From positions 1 to 44,003 of the forward strand of contig JAFTSK010000178.1 in assembly GCA_017467385.1 (NCBI GenBank): a stretch of DNA of 44,003 bases, read 5' to 3'. The notes beneath the pieces are model-generated. The model did not search any database. It saw only the letters and a list, made by a program, of their open reading frames with translations, and was not told the DNA's origin. Shown one piece after another: positions 1 to 9,494 of this stretch (position 1 is the stretch's first letter; each line of letters starts with the position of its first letter). This stretch comes from Bacteroidaceae bacterium. GTDB lineage: Bacteria > Bacteroidota > Bacteroidia > Bacteroidales > Bacteroidaceae. Made by a program: the position numbers and the translations under genes.

Positions 1-69
1 CCGACAGGATTCAAACCTGTAACCTTCTGATCCGTAGTCAGATGCTCTATTCAGTTGAGCTACGGAGCC
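1..69 (-). tRNA. tRNA-Arg (anticodon ACG), 3' end cut by window edge
   Basis: Read on the minus strand, the sequence gives an acceptor 5' arm GGCTCCG starting at 69, a D arm, an anticodon stem TCTGA/TCAGA around the loop CTACGGA, and a T arm ACAGG/CCTGT with loop TTTGAAT. The middle of the anticodon loop is ACG, so this is the arginine tRNA that reads CGN codons, usually after A34 is converted to inosine. Only the first three bases of the 3' acceptor strand (CGG) lie in the window; the rest, including any CCA, is off the left edge. A consensus promoter sits about 24 bp upstream. Confidence 0.93.
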
Positions 70-92
70 ATGTCCTTTCGTTTTGACGGGTG

Positions 93-122
93 CAAAGGTA
101 CGCACTTTTTTTGAATATGCAA
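93..122 (-). promoter_or_regulatory. Bacteroidota-type promoter for tRNA-Arg
   Basis: On the minus strand TTG (122-120) is followed after exactly 19 bp by TACCTTTG (100-93). This matches the Bacteroidota primary sigma consensus of a TTTG/TTG -33 box and a TAnnTTTG -7 box. The tRNA begins 24 bp downstream at 69, so the primary transcript would carry a short 5' leader. Confidence 0.8.
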
Positions 123-142
123 GTGTTTTCTTGTCTTTTTTT

Positions 143-178
143 ATAAAAAAAAGCATCAACCGCTGGAGGCTGATGCTT
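143..178 (-). terminator. Intrinsic terminator after htpG
   Basis: On the minus strand AAGCATCA (178-171) and TGATGCTT (158-151) form a stem that extends inward by GCC/GGT to 11 pairs with one wobble, around a 6-base loop. A T-run (TTTTTT, then ATAAAAAA) follows directly. It lies 22 bp past the htpG stop codon. Confidence 0.85.
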
Positions 179-199
179 TATGGGATTGATAATGAATGA

Positions 200-2245
200 T
201 TAGATCATTTCAATGCTACGCTTTACAAAATTAGTCAATGCTTCGCCTTTCAGCATATTGTTCTGTAATAAGGCGAGGTCTACCAACTGACGGATAACCT
301 TGTTTCCACCGGCATATTTGCCCAATATGGCATCTTTCTTGCTCTTTTCATCAGCAATTTTCTTTTCCACTTCACTTAGTGCATCCTTGTCGGCCTGTGG
401 AATTTCGTCGTATTTCTTACCTTCCTGCTTCTTGTTCAATTCACTTTGTTCAAAGTTCAAAGCAGCGATGCTGGTTTCAATCGGCAATAATTCATCACTA
501 CAAACTGAGTTCGCATCCTCTAAGACTTGTTTTACAAGCTTGTGGTCGGAATTCAAAACTACATTGAACATATCCGGCATTTCGCCATAAAAGCTCATTC
601 CTGCTTGAATATGCGACATATCCTTCATACGACGCATGTATTCGCTTTGAGTAATCATGATAGGAGAGCCATTTTCGCCCATCGCCTGAGTTTCCACATT
701 GAATTCTACCTTATTCATGGTTGGCAACTGACTACGGAATACTGCCGAAAGAATGTCTTTCTTTTCTGCAGCTAATTCTTCGCCCTTCGGTTCGTCTTTG
801 GCAATCAAACGGTCAATGACATCGCTATCCACACGAGTGAAGCGGCATTTTTCCAACTTCTGTTCGAGCATGCTTACCATTGCTACATCCAACTGGCCGT
901 CCATCAGCAATACGTTGTAGCCCTTGTTCTTGGCAGCGTCGATGTAGCTGTATTGTTCGTCCAAGTTGTTTGAATACAAGTAGATGAGGTTGCCGTCCTT
1001 GTCTGTTTGGTTGTCCTTAATCAACGTCTTGTATTCTTCGTAGGTGTAATAGTTGCCATCTGTATCCTTCATCAACGAGAACTTGTTAGCCTTGTCGTAG
1101 AAGTCTTCCTGAGTCAACATGCCGTAGTTGATGAAAATCTTTAAATCATCCCACTTGGCTTCAAAATCCTTACGGTCGTTCTTGAAGATGCTTTGCAAGC
1201 GGTCAGAAACCTTCTTTGTGATGTAAGTTGAAATCTTCTTTACATTTGAATCACTCTGGAGATAAGAACGAGATACATTCAATGGAATGTCCGGAGAGTC
1301 AATTACTCCATGAAGCAAAGTCAAGAAATCAGGCACAATGCCTTCTACTGAGTCTGTTACAAATACCTGGTTGCAATAGAGCTGAATCTTGTTCTTTTGC
1401 AATTCGAGGTTGCTCTTGATTTTTGGGAAATAGAGCACGCCGGTCAAGTTGAACGGATAGTCCACATTCAAGTGAATCCAGAACAATGGCTCGTCAGACA
1501 TCGGATAAAGGTCGCGATAAAACTTCTTGTAGTCTTCATCTTTCAAATCCATCGGCTTCTTAGTCCACAATGGTTCGCTATCATTGATTACATTGTCTTC
1601 ATCGGTTTCAACTTGCTTGCCATCCTTCCATTCTTTCTTCTTGCCGAAAGCCACAGGAATAGGGAGGAAGCGGCAATATTTATTCAACAAACCAGAGATA
1701 CGTGATTCTTCCAAGAATTCTTTGCAATCGTCATCAATGTAAAGGATGATGTCTGTTCCTCTGTCTTCCTTTTCGATGTTTTCGAGGGTAAATTCAGGGC
1801 TACCATCGCAAGTCCATTTTACAGCCTGTGCGCCTTCTTGATAAGACTTTGTTACGATTTCCACCTTCTTGGCCACCATGAAAGCCGAATAGAAACCTAA
1901 ACCGAAATGACCGATGATGGCATTGGCATCTTCCTTGTATTTATCAAGGAAGTCATTGGCTCCGGAGAAAGCAATTTGATTGATGTATTTGTCGATTTCT
2001 TCGGCGGTCATACCTATGCCTCGGTCGCTGATGGTGATTGTTTCCTTACCTACATTCACCTTTACGGTCAAGTCACCCATTTCGCCTTTGAAGTCGCCTT
2101 TTGAAGCGTATGTTTTCAGCTTTTGAGTGGCATCTACGGCGTTTGACACCAATTCGCGAAGAAAGATTTCGTGGTCGCTATACAAGAACTTTTTGATGAT
2201 GGGGAAGATGTTTTCGGTCGTAACCCCAATGTTTCCTTTTTGCAT
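200..2245 (-). CDS. htpG: Molecular chaperone HtpG (Hsp90 family)
   Basis: This is the bacterial cytosolic Hsp90, an ATP-driven homodimeric chaperone that remodels late folding intermediates with the DnaK system. The 681-residue product shows the GHKL ATPase fold at its N-terminus: the ELVSNAVDA helix (residues 31-39, with Glu31 and Asn35 at the catalytic and Mg-binding positions), DRGIGM (74-79) and the lid-end GHFGLGF (112-118). A middle domain with LNVSRSYLQ and a C-terminal dimerisation region follow. The length is somewhat above the roughly 620-residue E. coli protein because of insertions in the middle and C-terminal parts, as I would expect for Bacteroidales. It stands alone, with its own terminator downstream and the clpC terminator upstream. 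The start at 2245 gives the expected N-terminus (MQKGNIGVTTENIFP). Confidence 0.97.
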   Translation of the reverse strand: MQKGNIGVTTENIFPIIKKFLYSDHEIFLRELVSNAVDATQKLKTYASKGDFKGEMGDLTVKVNVGKETITISDRGIGMTAEEIDKYINQIAFSGANDFLDKYKEDANAIIGHFGLGFYSAFMVAKKVEIVTKSYQEGAQAVKWTCDGSPEFTLENIEKEDRGTDIILYIDDDCKEFLEESRISGLLNKYCRFLPIPVAFGKKKEWKDGKQVETDEDNVINDSEPLWTKKPMDLKDEDYKKFYRDLYPMSDEPLFWIHLNVDYPFNLTGVLYFPKIKSNLELQKNKIQLYCNQVFVTDSVEGIVPDFLTLLHGVIDSPDIPLNVSRSYLQSDSNVKKISTYITKKVSDRLQSIFKNDRKDFEAKWDDLKIFINYGMLTQEDFYDKANKFSLMKDTDGNYYTYEEYKTLIKDNQTDKDGNLIYLYSNNLDEQYSYIDAAKNKGYNVLLMDGQLDVAMVSMLEQKLEKCRFTRVDSDVIDRLIAKDEPKGEELAAEKKDILSAVFRSQLPTMNKVEFNVETQAMGENGSPIMITQSEYMRRMKDMSHIQAGMSFYGEMPDMFNVVLNSDHKLVKQVLEDANSVCSDELLPIETSIAALNFEQSELNKKQEGKKYDEIPQADKDALSEVEKKIADEKSKKDAILGKYAGGNKVIRQLVDLALLQNNMLKGEALTNFVKRSIEMI

Positions 2246-2282
2246 AATCTTATATTTTTAATTTGTTTATACTCAATGTTGG

Positions 2283-2298
2283 CCTCTCGCAAGAGAGG
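2283..2298. repeat. Short perfect hairpin upstream of htpG
   Basis: CCTCTC (2283-2288) and GAGAGG (2293-2298) are perfect inverted repeats around GCAA. It lies 38 bp ahead of the htpG start, between the clpC terminator and htpG. It may be part of the htpG leader or a worn relative of the CCCCTCTTGAGAGGGG repeat seen elsewhere in the window. I did not find a convincing TAnnTTTG box for htpG here. Confidence 0.5.
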
Positions 2299-2316
2299 AT
2301 GACGTATGATATATAG

Positions 2317-2349
2317 CAAAAAAAATGCCAGACGAACTCGTCTGACATT
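2317..2349 (-). terminator. Intrinsic terminator after clpC
   Basis: On the minus strand AATGTCAGACGA (2349-2338) pairs with TCGTCTGGCATT (2335-2324), 12 pairs with one wobble around a 2-base gap, followed by a T-run (2323-2318). It begins 38 bp past the clpC stop codon and separates clpC from htpG. Confidence 0.88.
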
Positions 2350-2386
2350 TTGGCATATTCATAAATATTATATCAGACAAAGCAAT

Positions 2387-4921
2387 TTATTCCGTTGACA
2401 TTACAATGGCATCTTTTTCCTTATTATAAGTGCCACGAATGGTGTCTCCTTCCTGGATGTTGCTTCCAAGAATAGCTTCGGCCAATGCATCTTCTACATA
2501 CGTTTGAATGGCTCGCTTCAACGGACGGGCGCCATATTGGATGTCGTAACCCTTGTTTGCAATGAATCTTCGGGATTCTTCGTCCATAACAAACTTATAT
2601 CCAATGTTTTCCATACGTTTGTAAAGGCCTTCCAATTCAATGTCTACAATCTTTACGAGGCTATCTATATCCAACTGGTCGAAGTTGATGATTTCGTCCA
2701 GACGATTCAAAAATTCCGGAGCAAACTGCTTGTTCAGGGCTTTCGTGATGATGCTACGCGAATAGTCCTTCATGTTGTCAGACTGGCCGGAAGTAAAGCC
2801 GATTCCCTTGCCAAAATCCTTCAACTGACGGGTTCCGACGTTGGAAGTCATGATTACAATTGTATTCTTGAAATCTACTGTTCTGCCATTTGTGTCAGTC
2901 AGTCGGCCTTCGTCCATGACTTGAAGCAGGATATTGAATACATCCGGATGGGCTTTCTCAATTTCATCGAGCAAGACGATGGAGTAGGGCTTGCGGCGCA
3001 CCTTTTCGGTCAGCAATCCACCTTCTTCGTAGCCTACATATCCCGGAGGAGCTCCCACAAGACGAGATACGGTAAACTTCTCCATGTATTCACTCATGTC
3101 TACCCGAATAAGTGCATCTGCTGAGCCAAACATGAACTTAGCCAATTCTTTGGCCAAATGTGTCTTGCCTACACCGGTCGGTCCTAAGAACATAAATGTG
3201 CCAATCGGACGATTGGGATCTTTCAAACCAATGCGGCTTCGGCGGATGGCTTTCACCAATGTCTCAATCGCTTTGTCTTGGCCGATGACTTTGCTCATCA
3301 AATCGTCTTTCATGCCCATCAAACGCATGCCTTCGGCTTGTGCCATTTTCTGAACAGGAATGCCCGACATCATGGATACAACGTCTGCAATCTGTTCTTC
3401 ATCCACAATCTCACGATTTTCTTTTAGGCTCTTCTCCCAATTTTCTTTCATGATTTCCAATTGGCTGCTATAAGCCTTTTCCTTGTCGCGATAGCTGGCG
3501 GCCAACTCGAAATTCTGCAATTTTACGGCCTCGTTTTTGCGAGCTTTCATCTCGTCTATCAGCTTTTCCTGCTCTTCAAGTTCTTTGGGAGCCGCAATAT
3601 TTATCAGATGTACGCGAGAGCCGGCTTCGTCGAGGACATCAATCGCCTTGTCGGGGAAGAAACGGTCTGTGATGTATCTGTCGGCCAATTTTACACAAGC
3701 TTCCAATGCGGCATCTGTATAGATGACGTTGTGATGGTCTTCGTATCTGTTCTTAATGTTACGAAGAATCTGGAGGGTTTCTTCAGGTGTAGTTGGCTCT
3801 ACGATAATCTTTTGGAAACGACGTTCAAGCGCCCCGTCCTTCTCGATGTTCTTGCGATATTCATCGAGGGTGGTCGCACCGATGCATTGAATTTCTCCAC
3901 GTGCAAGAGCAGGCTTCAACATGTTGGCCGCATCCATTGAACCGGCCGCAGAACCAGCACCCACTAAAGTGTGGATTTCATCAATAAACAAGATGATGTC
4001 CGGATTCTTTTGCAATTCTTTCAAAATAGACCGGATGCGTTCTTCAAACTGGCCGCGATATTTCGTGCCGGCTACCACCGAAGCCATGTCGAGAGTAACC
4101 ACGCGTTTGTTGAACAGAATGCGTGAAACCTTCTTTTCGATGATGCGGAGTGCAAGTCCTTCTACAATAGCCGATTTACCCACGCCAGGCTCTCCGATAA
4201 GTACGGGGTTATTCTTCTTGCGTCGGCTAAGAATCTGAGCCACACGTTCTATTTCTTTTTCTCGACCTATGACGGGATCCAGTTTGCCTTCCTCTGCGGC
4301 ACGTGTCAAATCTGTGCCAAAATTGTCAAGGATAGGAGTGTCGTTGGCCGATTTCTTTTGTTGGGTGCGTGTTTGCTGATTGCCGCCCAAGCCGGATTGT
4401 GGGTGTTGAGGTTGTTGCATCATGCTGCGATCTTCCTCTTCATCCTCATCCTCGTCGAAATCCAAACCACTGCGGATGGCCGGATCTGTTTTAGGAGTAA
4501 GCATTTCGGCAATCTTTTCGTAAGTTACGTCATGCTCTCCCAACACCAAAGAAGCATTGTTGTTCTTTTGTTTCATGATGGCCAATAAAATATGTTCGGT
4601 GTCTACTAATTCGCTTTTCATTAGTTTAGCTTCTAATATACAGAGCTTTAGAATTCTCGAAGCCGTTTCATCGAAGCTTATATTTTCATCGTATTCGATG
4701 TCATCATTGCTGATAGTACGAACAACATTTTCTATCTCACGCTTCAGTTGCTTTAAATCGATTTGCAGATTGAATAAGACCTCAATCGCTTTCCCTTCGC
4801 CTCCCCGTATAAGTCCCAATAGGAGATGCTCAGGAGATATATGATTGCTTCTGAGACGGTTAGCCTCTTCCTTACTGTATGCAATGAGGTTAGATACTCT
4901 GGTTGTAAATTGATTATTCAT
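2387..4921 (-). CDS. clpC: ATP-dependent Clp protease ATPase subunit ClpC
   Basis: This is a Hsp100 AAA+ unfoldase that, as a hexamer with ClpP, unfolds and feeds proteins for degradation. Using residue numbers of the longest frame (start 4930), it has a double Clp-N domain (about 7-145), an acidic Gln-rich linker (about 155-190), a first AAA+ module with Walker [10 protein letters not shown] (246-254) and Walker B ILFIDEIH (313-320), a UVR-type coiled segment (about 455-490) that marks ClpC/ClpE rather than ClpB, and a second AAA+ module with Walker A GPTGVGKT (583-590). I chose the fourth codon (4921) as start because MNNQF opens the Clp-N domain directly, giving 844 residues; 4930 is also possible. 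The -7 box is 40 bp upstream. It diverges from gyrA. Confidence 0.95.
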   Translation of the reverse strand: MNNQFTTRVSNLIAYSKEEANRLRSNHISPEHLLLGLIRGGEGKAIEVLFNLQIDLKQLKREIENVVRTISNDDIEYDENISFDETASRILKLCILEAKLMKSELVDTEHILLAIMKQKNNNASLVLGEHDVTYEKIAEMLTPKTDPAIRSGLDFDEDEDEEEDRSMMQQPQHPQSGLGGNQQTRTQQKKSANDTPILDNFGTDLTRAAEEGKLDPVIGREKEIERVAQILSRRKKNNPVLIGEPGVGKSAIVEGLALRIIEKKVSRILFNKRVVTLDMASVVAGTKYRGQFEERIRSILKELQKNPDIILFIDEIHTLVGAGSAAGSMDAANMLKPALARGEIQCIGATTLDEYRKNIEKDGALERRFQKIIVEPTTPEETLQILRNIKNRYEDHHNVIYTDAALEACVKLADRYITDRFFPDKAIDVLDEAGSRVHLINIAAPKELEEQEKLIDEMKARKNEAVKLQNFELAASYRDKEKAYSSQLEIMKENWEKSLKENREIVDEEQIADVVSMMSGIPVQKMAQAEGMRLMGMKDDLMSKVIGQDKAIETLVKAIRRSRIGLKDPNRPIGTFMFLGPTGVGKTHLAKELAKFMFGSADALIRVDMSEYMEKFTVSRLVGAPPGYVGYEEGGLLTEKVRRKPYSIVLLDEIEKAHPDVFNILLQVMDEGRLTDTNGRTVDFKNTIVIMTSNVGTRQLKDFGKGIGFTSGQSDNMKDYSRSIITKALNKQFAPEFLNRLDEIINFDQLDIDSLVKIVDIELEGLYKRMENIGYKFVMDEESRRFIANKGYDIQYGARPLKRAIQTYVEDALAEAILGSNIQEGDTIRGTYNKEKDAIVMSTE

Positions 4922-4961
4922 ATTATACATTTATATGTGTATTTGTCTGTTTTTTCATTTG

Positions 4962-4969
4962 CAAAGATA
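4962..4969 (-). promoter_or_regulatory. -7 box of the clpC promoter (TATCTTTG)
   Basis: TATCTTTG on the minus strand matches TAnnTTTG exactly and ends 40 bp before the chosen clpC start. The place where a TTTG -33 box should lie, 19 bp upstream, is instead GACA, the middle of the last unit of the 10-bp repeat array at 4986-5025. Another unit-like sequence (ACAGACAAATAC) occurs between this box and the clpC start, in the transcribed leader. Confidence 0.75.
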
Positions 4970-4985
4970 CGGAATATAAACGAAG

Positions 4986-5025
4986 AAATGTCCGTATTTG
5001 TCCGTTAAAGTCCGTTTTTGTCTGT
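4986..5025 (-). repeat. Four-unit 10-bp direct repeat array upstream of clpC
   Basis: Read on the minus strand, four contiguous decamers lie in perfect register: ACAGACAAAA (5025-5016), ACGGACTTTA (5015-5006), ACGGACAAAT (5005-4996) and ACGGACATTT (4995-4986). The core ACGGACATT of the last one ends 17 bp before the clpC -7 box. The same arrangement occurs at 22954-23013. The 10-bp period places every unit on nearly the same helical face. Confidence 0.9.
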
Positions 5026-5094
5026 TTTTATACAACAAATATTGTGCCAGAAGGTTCTTTGAGATGTTAAACAAACTAAAAACATCTTTTTGAA

Positions 5095-5160
5095 ATAGCT
5101 CTTCAGCTTTTCTTTAAAAGCCCTTCAGCTTTTTCAAAAAGCTTTTGAGAAAGATATATT
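5095..5160. repeat. Nested AGCTTTT inverted repeats in the clpC-gyrA gap
   Basis: The 387-bp gap between clpC and gyrA holds, besides the decamer array and promoters, a stretch with overlapping inverted repeats: GCTTTT CTTT AAAAGC and AGCTTTTT C AAAAAGCT, with two copies of CTTCAGCTTT. A similar AGCTTTT-rich stretch (22884-22926) also lies on the promoter-distal side of the second decamer array. The rest of the gap is AT-rich, with nothing else I can recognise. Confidence 0.55.
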
Positions 5161-5259
5161 TCTTGATTGGATTTCTTAATTCGCTTCCTTAAATCGGTAA
5201 AAACCCTTAAAGTTATTAACTTTTTACATTATTTGTTTTCCCATGTCGCTGAAAAGCCG

Positions 5260-5267
5260 TATCTTTA
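5260..5267 (+). promoter_or_regulatory. Probable -7 box of the gyrA promoter (TATCTTTA)
   Basis: TATCTTTA, preceded by CCG as at several other promoters here, matches TAnnTTTG in all but the last base. No clear TTG lies 19-20 bp upstream. It is 50 bp before the gyrA start. Confidence 0.5.
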
Positions 5268-5317
5268 CATGATTTTTGAAGAATCGAAAAAGATTGTTTA
5301 AATAAAAATTGTTTTAA

Positions 5318-7891
5318 ATGCAAGAGCAAGACAGAATAATTAAGATCAACATCGAGGAGGAAATGAAGTCATCGTACATCGATTACTCCATGTCAGTAAT
5401 CGTTTCACGTGCCCTTCCGGATGTACGAGATGGTTTGAAGCCGGTTCATCGACGTATTCTTTATGGTATGCTGAAGTCGGGTAACTTACCTGCACCAAAA
5501 GCTTATCGTAAGTCAGCAAAGACGGTTGGTGAAGTCTTGGGTAACTATCATCCACATGGAGACTCATCAGTATATGGAGCATTGGTACGTTTGGCTCAGC
5601 CCTGGGCTATGAGATATCCAATGGTAGACGGACAGGGTAACTTTGGTTCTATTGACGGAGATAGTCCGGCTGCCATGCGTTATACGGAAGCCCGATTGAT
5701 GAAGATTGGCGAAGATATGATGCAAGACATCGACAAGGAAACCGTTGACTATCAACCTACATACGATGACTCGAACGTTGAACCAACCGTACTTCCTACC
5801 CGTATTCCTAATCTTTTGGTAAACGGAGCATCGGGGATTGCCGTAGGTATGGCTACCAATATGCCGACACATAATTTAGGTGAAGTCATTGATGCATGTA
5901 TTGCATATATAGATAATAATGATATAGATACAGAAGGCTTGATGCAATACGTCAAAGCGCCTGATTTCCCGACAGGGGGATATATATATGGTATGGCTGG
6001 CGTGCGTGAAGCCTACGAAACAGGTCGTGGACGTGTCATCATTCGTGCTAAGACTGAAATCGAATCGCATCCTACACACGATAAGATCATCGTGAACGAA
6101 ATACCTTACAATGTGAACAAGCGTGAGCTTATTGAACACATAGCTTCGTTGGTCAACGAAAAGAAGATTGAAGGCATTTCGTATGTAAACGATGAATCCG
6201 ACCGCGAAGGTATGCGTATTGTCATCGACGTGAAGCGCGATGCCAATGCAGGCGTTGTGTTGAACAAGTTGTTTAAGATGACCGCCCTTCAAAGTTCTTT
6301 CAGCGTGAACAACATTGCCCTCGTAGGAAAGACCGGCCAACAACGTCCGAAGTGTTTGACATTGAAAGATATGATCAGACACTTTGTTGAACATCGTCAT
6401 GAAGTCGTTATTCGCCGTACTCAATATGAACTTCGTAAGGCTCAGGAACGCGCCCACATCCTCGAAGGCTTGATTATTGCTTCGGATAATATTGACGAAG
6501 TTGTACGCATCATTCGTGCGGCCAAGACACCGAACGAAGCCATCCAAAACTTGATGGGCCGCTTTGAATTGTCAGAAGTTCAAGCACGTGCCATCGTAGA
6601 AATGCGTTTGCGTCAGTTGACAGGTTTGATGCAAGACCAGCTTCATGAAGAATACGAAGAATTGATGAAGCAGATTGCTTATTATCAAGAAATTCTTGTA
6701 AACGAAGAGCTTTGTAAGAAGGTTATCAAGGACGAGCTTATCGAAGTGAAGGAAAAATATGGCGATCCTCGTCGTTCAGAAATCGTATATGCTTCGGAAG
6801 AATTCAATCCGGAAGACTTCTATGCCGATGACCAAGTTGTGATAACCATCTCTCACTTGGGTTACATCAAGCGTACTCCGTTGGCCGATTTCCGCACTCA
6901 GAATAGAGGAGGAGTAGGCTCTAAGGGTAGTGAGACTCGTGATGAAGACTTTGTAGAACACATCTATCCGGCTACCATGCACAACACGTTGATGTTCTTT
7001 ACCCAAAAGGGTAAGTGCTATTGGCTGAAGGTGTACGACATTCCGGAAGGCACGAAGATTTCAAAAGGCCGAGCCATCCAGAACTTGCTGAACATTGAGC
7101 CGGGCGATGTGGTTACAGCCTATTTGCGTGTGAAGAACTTGAATGACACCGAATTCATCAACAGCCATTATGTGTTGTTCTGTACAAAGAATGGGGTGAT
7201 TAAGAAGACATTGCTCGAACAATATTCTCGTCCTCGTCAGAATGGTGTAAATGCCATTACTATTCGTGAAGACGATAAGGTGATTGAAGTTCGTATGACC
7301 AATGGCGACAATGAAATCATCATTGCCAACCGCAATGGTCGTGCCATCCGCTTCCACGAAAGTGCGGTGCGTGTGATGGGACGTACAGCAACCGGTGTAC
7401 GAGGCATGACTTTGGACGAAGACGGAAACGATGAAGTAATCGGCATGATATGTATAAAAGATGCTGAAACCGAGTCTATTATGGTCGTTTCTGAACAAGG
7501 TTATGGCAAACGTTCGGACATTGAAGACTATCGTAAGACAAATCGTGGCGGAAAAGGTGTAAAAACTTTGAATATTACAGAAAAAACCGGTAAATTAGTG
7601 GCCATAAAATCAGTTACAGATGAAAATGATTTGATGATTATTAATAAATCGGGTATAACCATTCGTCTGAAGGTAGAAGATGTTCGCATTATGGGACGTG
7701 CAACTCAGGGCGTAAGATTGATTAATCTTGAAAAACGCAATGACCAAATCGGTTCTGTATGCAAGGTGATGACTGAAACAGACGAACCGGAAGAAGAAGT
7801 TTTGGAAAATGAAACGGGAGAGGATATTGTAACGATTGAACCAATGGAAACTCCTGACGTGGAAGAAACTTCAGAACCAAATGAAGAATAA
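5318..7891 (+). CDS. gyrA: DNA gyrase subunit A
   Basis: This is the breakage-reunion subunit of DNA gyrase, which with GyrB introduces negative supercoils. The 857-residue protein has the winged-helix/tower core with catalytic Tyr122 in [10 protein letters not shown], numbered as in E. coli. The quinolone-contact helix reads GDSSVYG (81-87): Ser83 is present, while position 87 is Gly where E. coli has Asp. A GyrA-box-like motif [10 protein letters not shown] starts near residue 528 at the head of the C-terminal beta-pinwheel; ParC lacks this box, so gyrA is preferred over parC. The last ~40 residues form a very acidic tail. It starts the plus-strand unit with the helical-repeat gene 30 bp downstream. 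The divergent neighbour is clpC. Confidence 0.96.
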   Translation: MQEQDRIIKINIEEEMKSSYIDYSMSVIVSRALPDVRDGLKPVHRRILYGMLKSGNLPAPKAYRKSAKTVGEVLGNYHPHGDSSVYGALVRLAQPWAMRYPMVDGQGNFGSIDGDSPAAMRYTEARLMKIGEDMMQDIDKETVDYQPTYDDSNVEPTVLPTRIPNLLVNGASGIAVGMATNMPTHNLGEVIDACIAYIDNNDIDTEGLMQYVKAPDFPTGGYIYGMAGVREAYETGRGRVIIRAKTEIESHPTHDKIIVNEIPYNVNKRELIEHIASLVNEKKIEGISYVNDESDREGMRIVIDVKRDANAGVVLNKLFKMTALQSSFSVNNIALVGKTGQQRPKCLTLKDMIRHFVEHRHEVVIRRTQYELRKAQERAHILEGLIIASDNIDEVVRIIRAAKTPNEAIQNLMGRFELSEVQARAIVEMRLRQLTGLMQDQLHEEYEELMKQIAYYQEILVNEELCKKVIKDELIEVKEKYGDPRRSEIVYASEEFNPEDFYADDQVVITISHLGYIKRTPLADFRTQNRGGVGSKGSETRDEDFVEHIYPATMHNTLMFFTQKGKCYWLKVYDIPEGTKISKGRAIQNLLNIEPGDVVTAYLRVKNLNDTEFINSHYVLFCTKNGVIKKTLLEQYSRPRQNGVNAITIREDDKVIEVRMTNGDNEIIIANRNGRAIRFHESAVRVMGRTATGVRGMTLDEDGNDEVIGMICIKDAETESIMVVSEQGYGKRSDIEDYRKTNRGGKGVKTLNITEKTGKLVAIKSVTDENDLMIINKSGITIRLKVEDVRIMGRATQGVRLINLEKRNDQIGSVCKVMTETDEPEEEVLENETGEDIVTIEPMETPDVEETSEPNEE

Positions 7892-7921
7892 ACAATTGTA
7901 TAATATTAAATCCGAAAAATT

Positions 7922-9154
7922 ATGAAGAAAGTATTATTTACAGTGGCTTTGTTGTTTGGAGCATTTGCTGCTTCAGCACAGGTAAGTGTTGTAAAGGAAG
8001 CTAAATCGAAGAAGGGTAATCCGGAAGAAGCTGCTAAGATTATCGAAGCTGCTTTGACAAATCCTGAAACAGCTAACGATCCTGAAACTTGGAAATTGGC
8101 CGGTGATTTCCAGAAGGCTATCTATGATGCAGAAAACGAAAAGCTTTATTTGTCAGCTGTAGACAAGAGCTTGAAGGTGGACACAAATAAGTTGTACAAC
8201 AGCTTGCTTAAGATGTTCGACTGCTATTTGAAGTGTGATGAAGTAGAACAAGCAAAGGTAGCAAGCGGTGAATTGAAGAAGCCTAAGTTGCGTAAGAAAA
8301 ATGCAGCTACTTTGTCGCAATTGCGTATTAACTTGGTGAATGGTGGTGTTGAAGCATTCAACGTAGGCAACCACGCTAATGCATTGAAGTATTTCGGTAT
8401 GTATGTGGATGTAATCAACAACCCGATTTTTGCTGACCAAGCTGCTGCTTTGCAGGCTGATACATTGACTTCATTGTATGCTAACTATGCTGCTATGGCT
8501 GCTTCTGCTGTTCAGAACCCGGATGCTGTTATCAAGTATGGTAATATCGGTAAGGAAAATGACGAAGAAGGTTGGAGATCATTGATGTACATGGCTGAAG
8601 TTTATGGTAAGGAAAAAGTAGACTCAGTAAAATGGTTGGAAACTATTAAGGAAGGTACAGAAAGATTCCCTTCACAAGATTACTTCGTAGGTAATGTAAT
8701 GGACTATTATTTGTCTAAGGGCTTGGTTACAGAAGCATTGACTCAGATTGACAAGTTGCTTGCTGTTAACGAAACTCCGTACTATTTGTATGTAAAGGGT
8801 GTTTTGTTGGTTGAAAACAAGAACTACGATGCTGCACAAGCTGTTTTGGATAAGGTAATCGCTTTGAACGGCAATTTGGTAGCTGAAGCTTACATTAAGA
8901 AAGGTGAATGTTATGTAATTCCTGCACAAGACATCGTAGAAGAAAACTCTTCTCTTAATCTTGACGATCCTAAGTACAACACCAACGAAGCTAAGATTAA
9001 GGAATACTACGAATTGGCTAAGCCATATTACGAAAAGGCTCGTGAATTGAGACCAAACGAAAGCCAGTTGTGGGGAAATGCTTTGCTCGCTATCTATTGG
9101 AAGTTAAGCAAGGCTGAATACGAAGCATTGGCTAAGGAAATGGGACTTGAATAA
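7922..9154 (+). CDS. Secreted helical-repeat (TPR-like) protein
   Basis: The product of 410 residues starts with a clear signal peptide (MKKVLFTVALLFGAFAASAQ), probably cut after Ala-Ser-Ala, and has no lipobox cysteine, so it should be a soluble periplasmic protein. The rest is alpha-helical with tetratricopeptide-like repeats, best seen near YLYVKGVLLVENKNYDAAQA and in the C-terminal helices KPYYEKARELRPNESQLWGN. There are no enzyme motifs. TPR solenoids bind other proteins; the partner is unknown. It follows gyrA by 30 bp without a visible terminator between, so it may be co-transcribed, though I see no functional link. A strong terminator follows it. Codon use leans to AT-ending codons (GCT, GAA, AAG), as in highly expressed genes of this phylum. 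Confidence 0.8.
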   Translation: MKKVLFTVALLFGAFAASAQVSVVKEAKSKKGNPEEAAKIIEAALTNPETANDPETWKLAGDFQKAIYDAENEKLYLSAVDKSLKVDTNKLYNSLLKMFDCYLKCDEVEQAKVASGELKKPKLRKKNAATLSQLRINLVNGGVEAFNVGNHANALKYFGMYVDVINNPIFADQAAALQADTLTSLYANYAAMAASAVQNPDAVIKYGNIGKENDEEGWRSLMYMAEVYGKEKVDSVKWLETIKEGTERFPSQDYFVGNVMDYYLSKGLVTEALTQIDKLLAVNETPYYLYVKGVLLVENKNYDAAQAVLDKVIALNGNLVAEAYIKKGECYVIPAQDIVEENSSLNLDDPKYNTNEAKIKEYYELAKPYYEKARELRPNESQLWGNALLAIYWKLSKAEYEALAKEMGLE

Positions 9155-9210
9155 TTTCCCATCAAGTTGACTTCAAGTGCGGAGCATAGATGTGTATCCG
9201 TTTCTTATAG

Positions 9211-9246
9211 AGAAAGAGTAGTTTTGGCTACTCTTTCTTTTTTTTA
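9211..9246 (+). terminator. Intrinsic terminator after the TPR-like gene
   Basis: AGAAAGAGTAG (9211-9221) and CTACTCTTTCT (9228-9238) are perfect 11-bp arms around TTTTGG, followed by a run of Ts to 9245. It closes the gyrA/TPR unit. Confidence 0.92.
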
Positions 9247-9255
9247 TGAATCTCA

Positions 9256-9459
9256 TTGCACTCCTGCAATTTCATTTCTAAGTAGTTGATACATAGGTAG
9301 AAATACTTGCAGGAAATCTTGCAAGTGCTTACATTCCTGCAAGTATGTTCGTCCTGATTTTAGTTGAGTCCATGTAAGGAATGACAGGAAAATTTTAGCT
9401 TCCTGCCATTCCAACTTTTTATGAATCAAATACTTATAAGCCAACTTGCAGGAATGCAA
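9256..9459. repeat. 204-bp palindromic-ended element, copy 1
   Basis: The element is bounded by TTGCACTCCTGCAA (9256-9269) and TTGCAGGAATGCAA (9446-9459), which are inverted copies of each other (13 of 14) and are themselves near-palindromes. Inside are two more hairpins: ATACTTGCAGGAA (9303-9315) with TTCCTGCAAGTAT (9334-9346), perfect over 13 bp, and GGAATGACAGGAA (9378-9390) with TTCCTGCCATTCC (9400-9412), 12 of 13. A related element of similar size lies at 35856-36049. It sits in the 471-bp tail-to-tail gap between the TPR-like gene and addB. No transposase is present, so it would be a non-autonomous or structural repeat. Confidence 0.75.
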
Positions 9460-9494
9460 GGGAAAAGAATAAATTGTTGTAGGGAAGGGGATAA

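Noticed and set aside
4986..5025. Tandem repeats as a CRISPR array
   Set aside because: The units are 10 bp with no spacers, and no cas gene is present.
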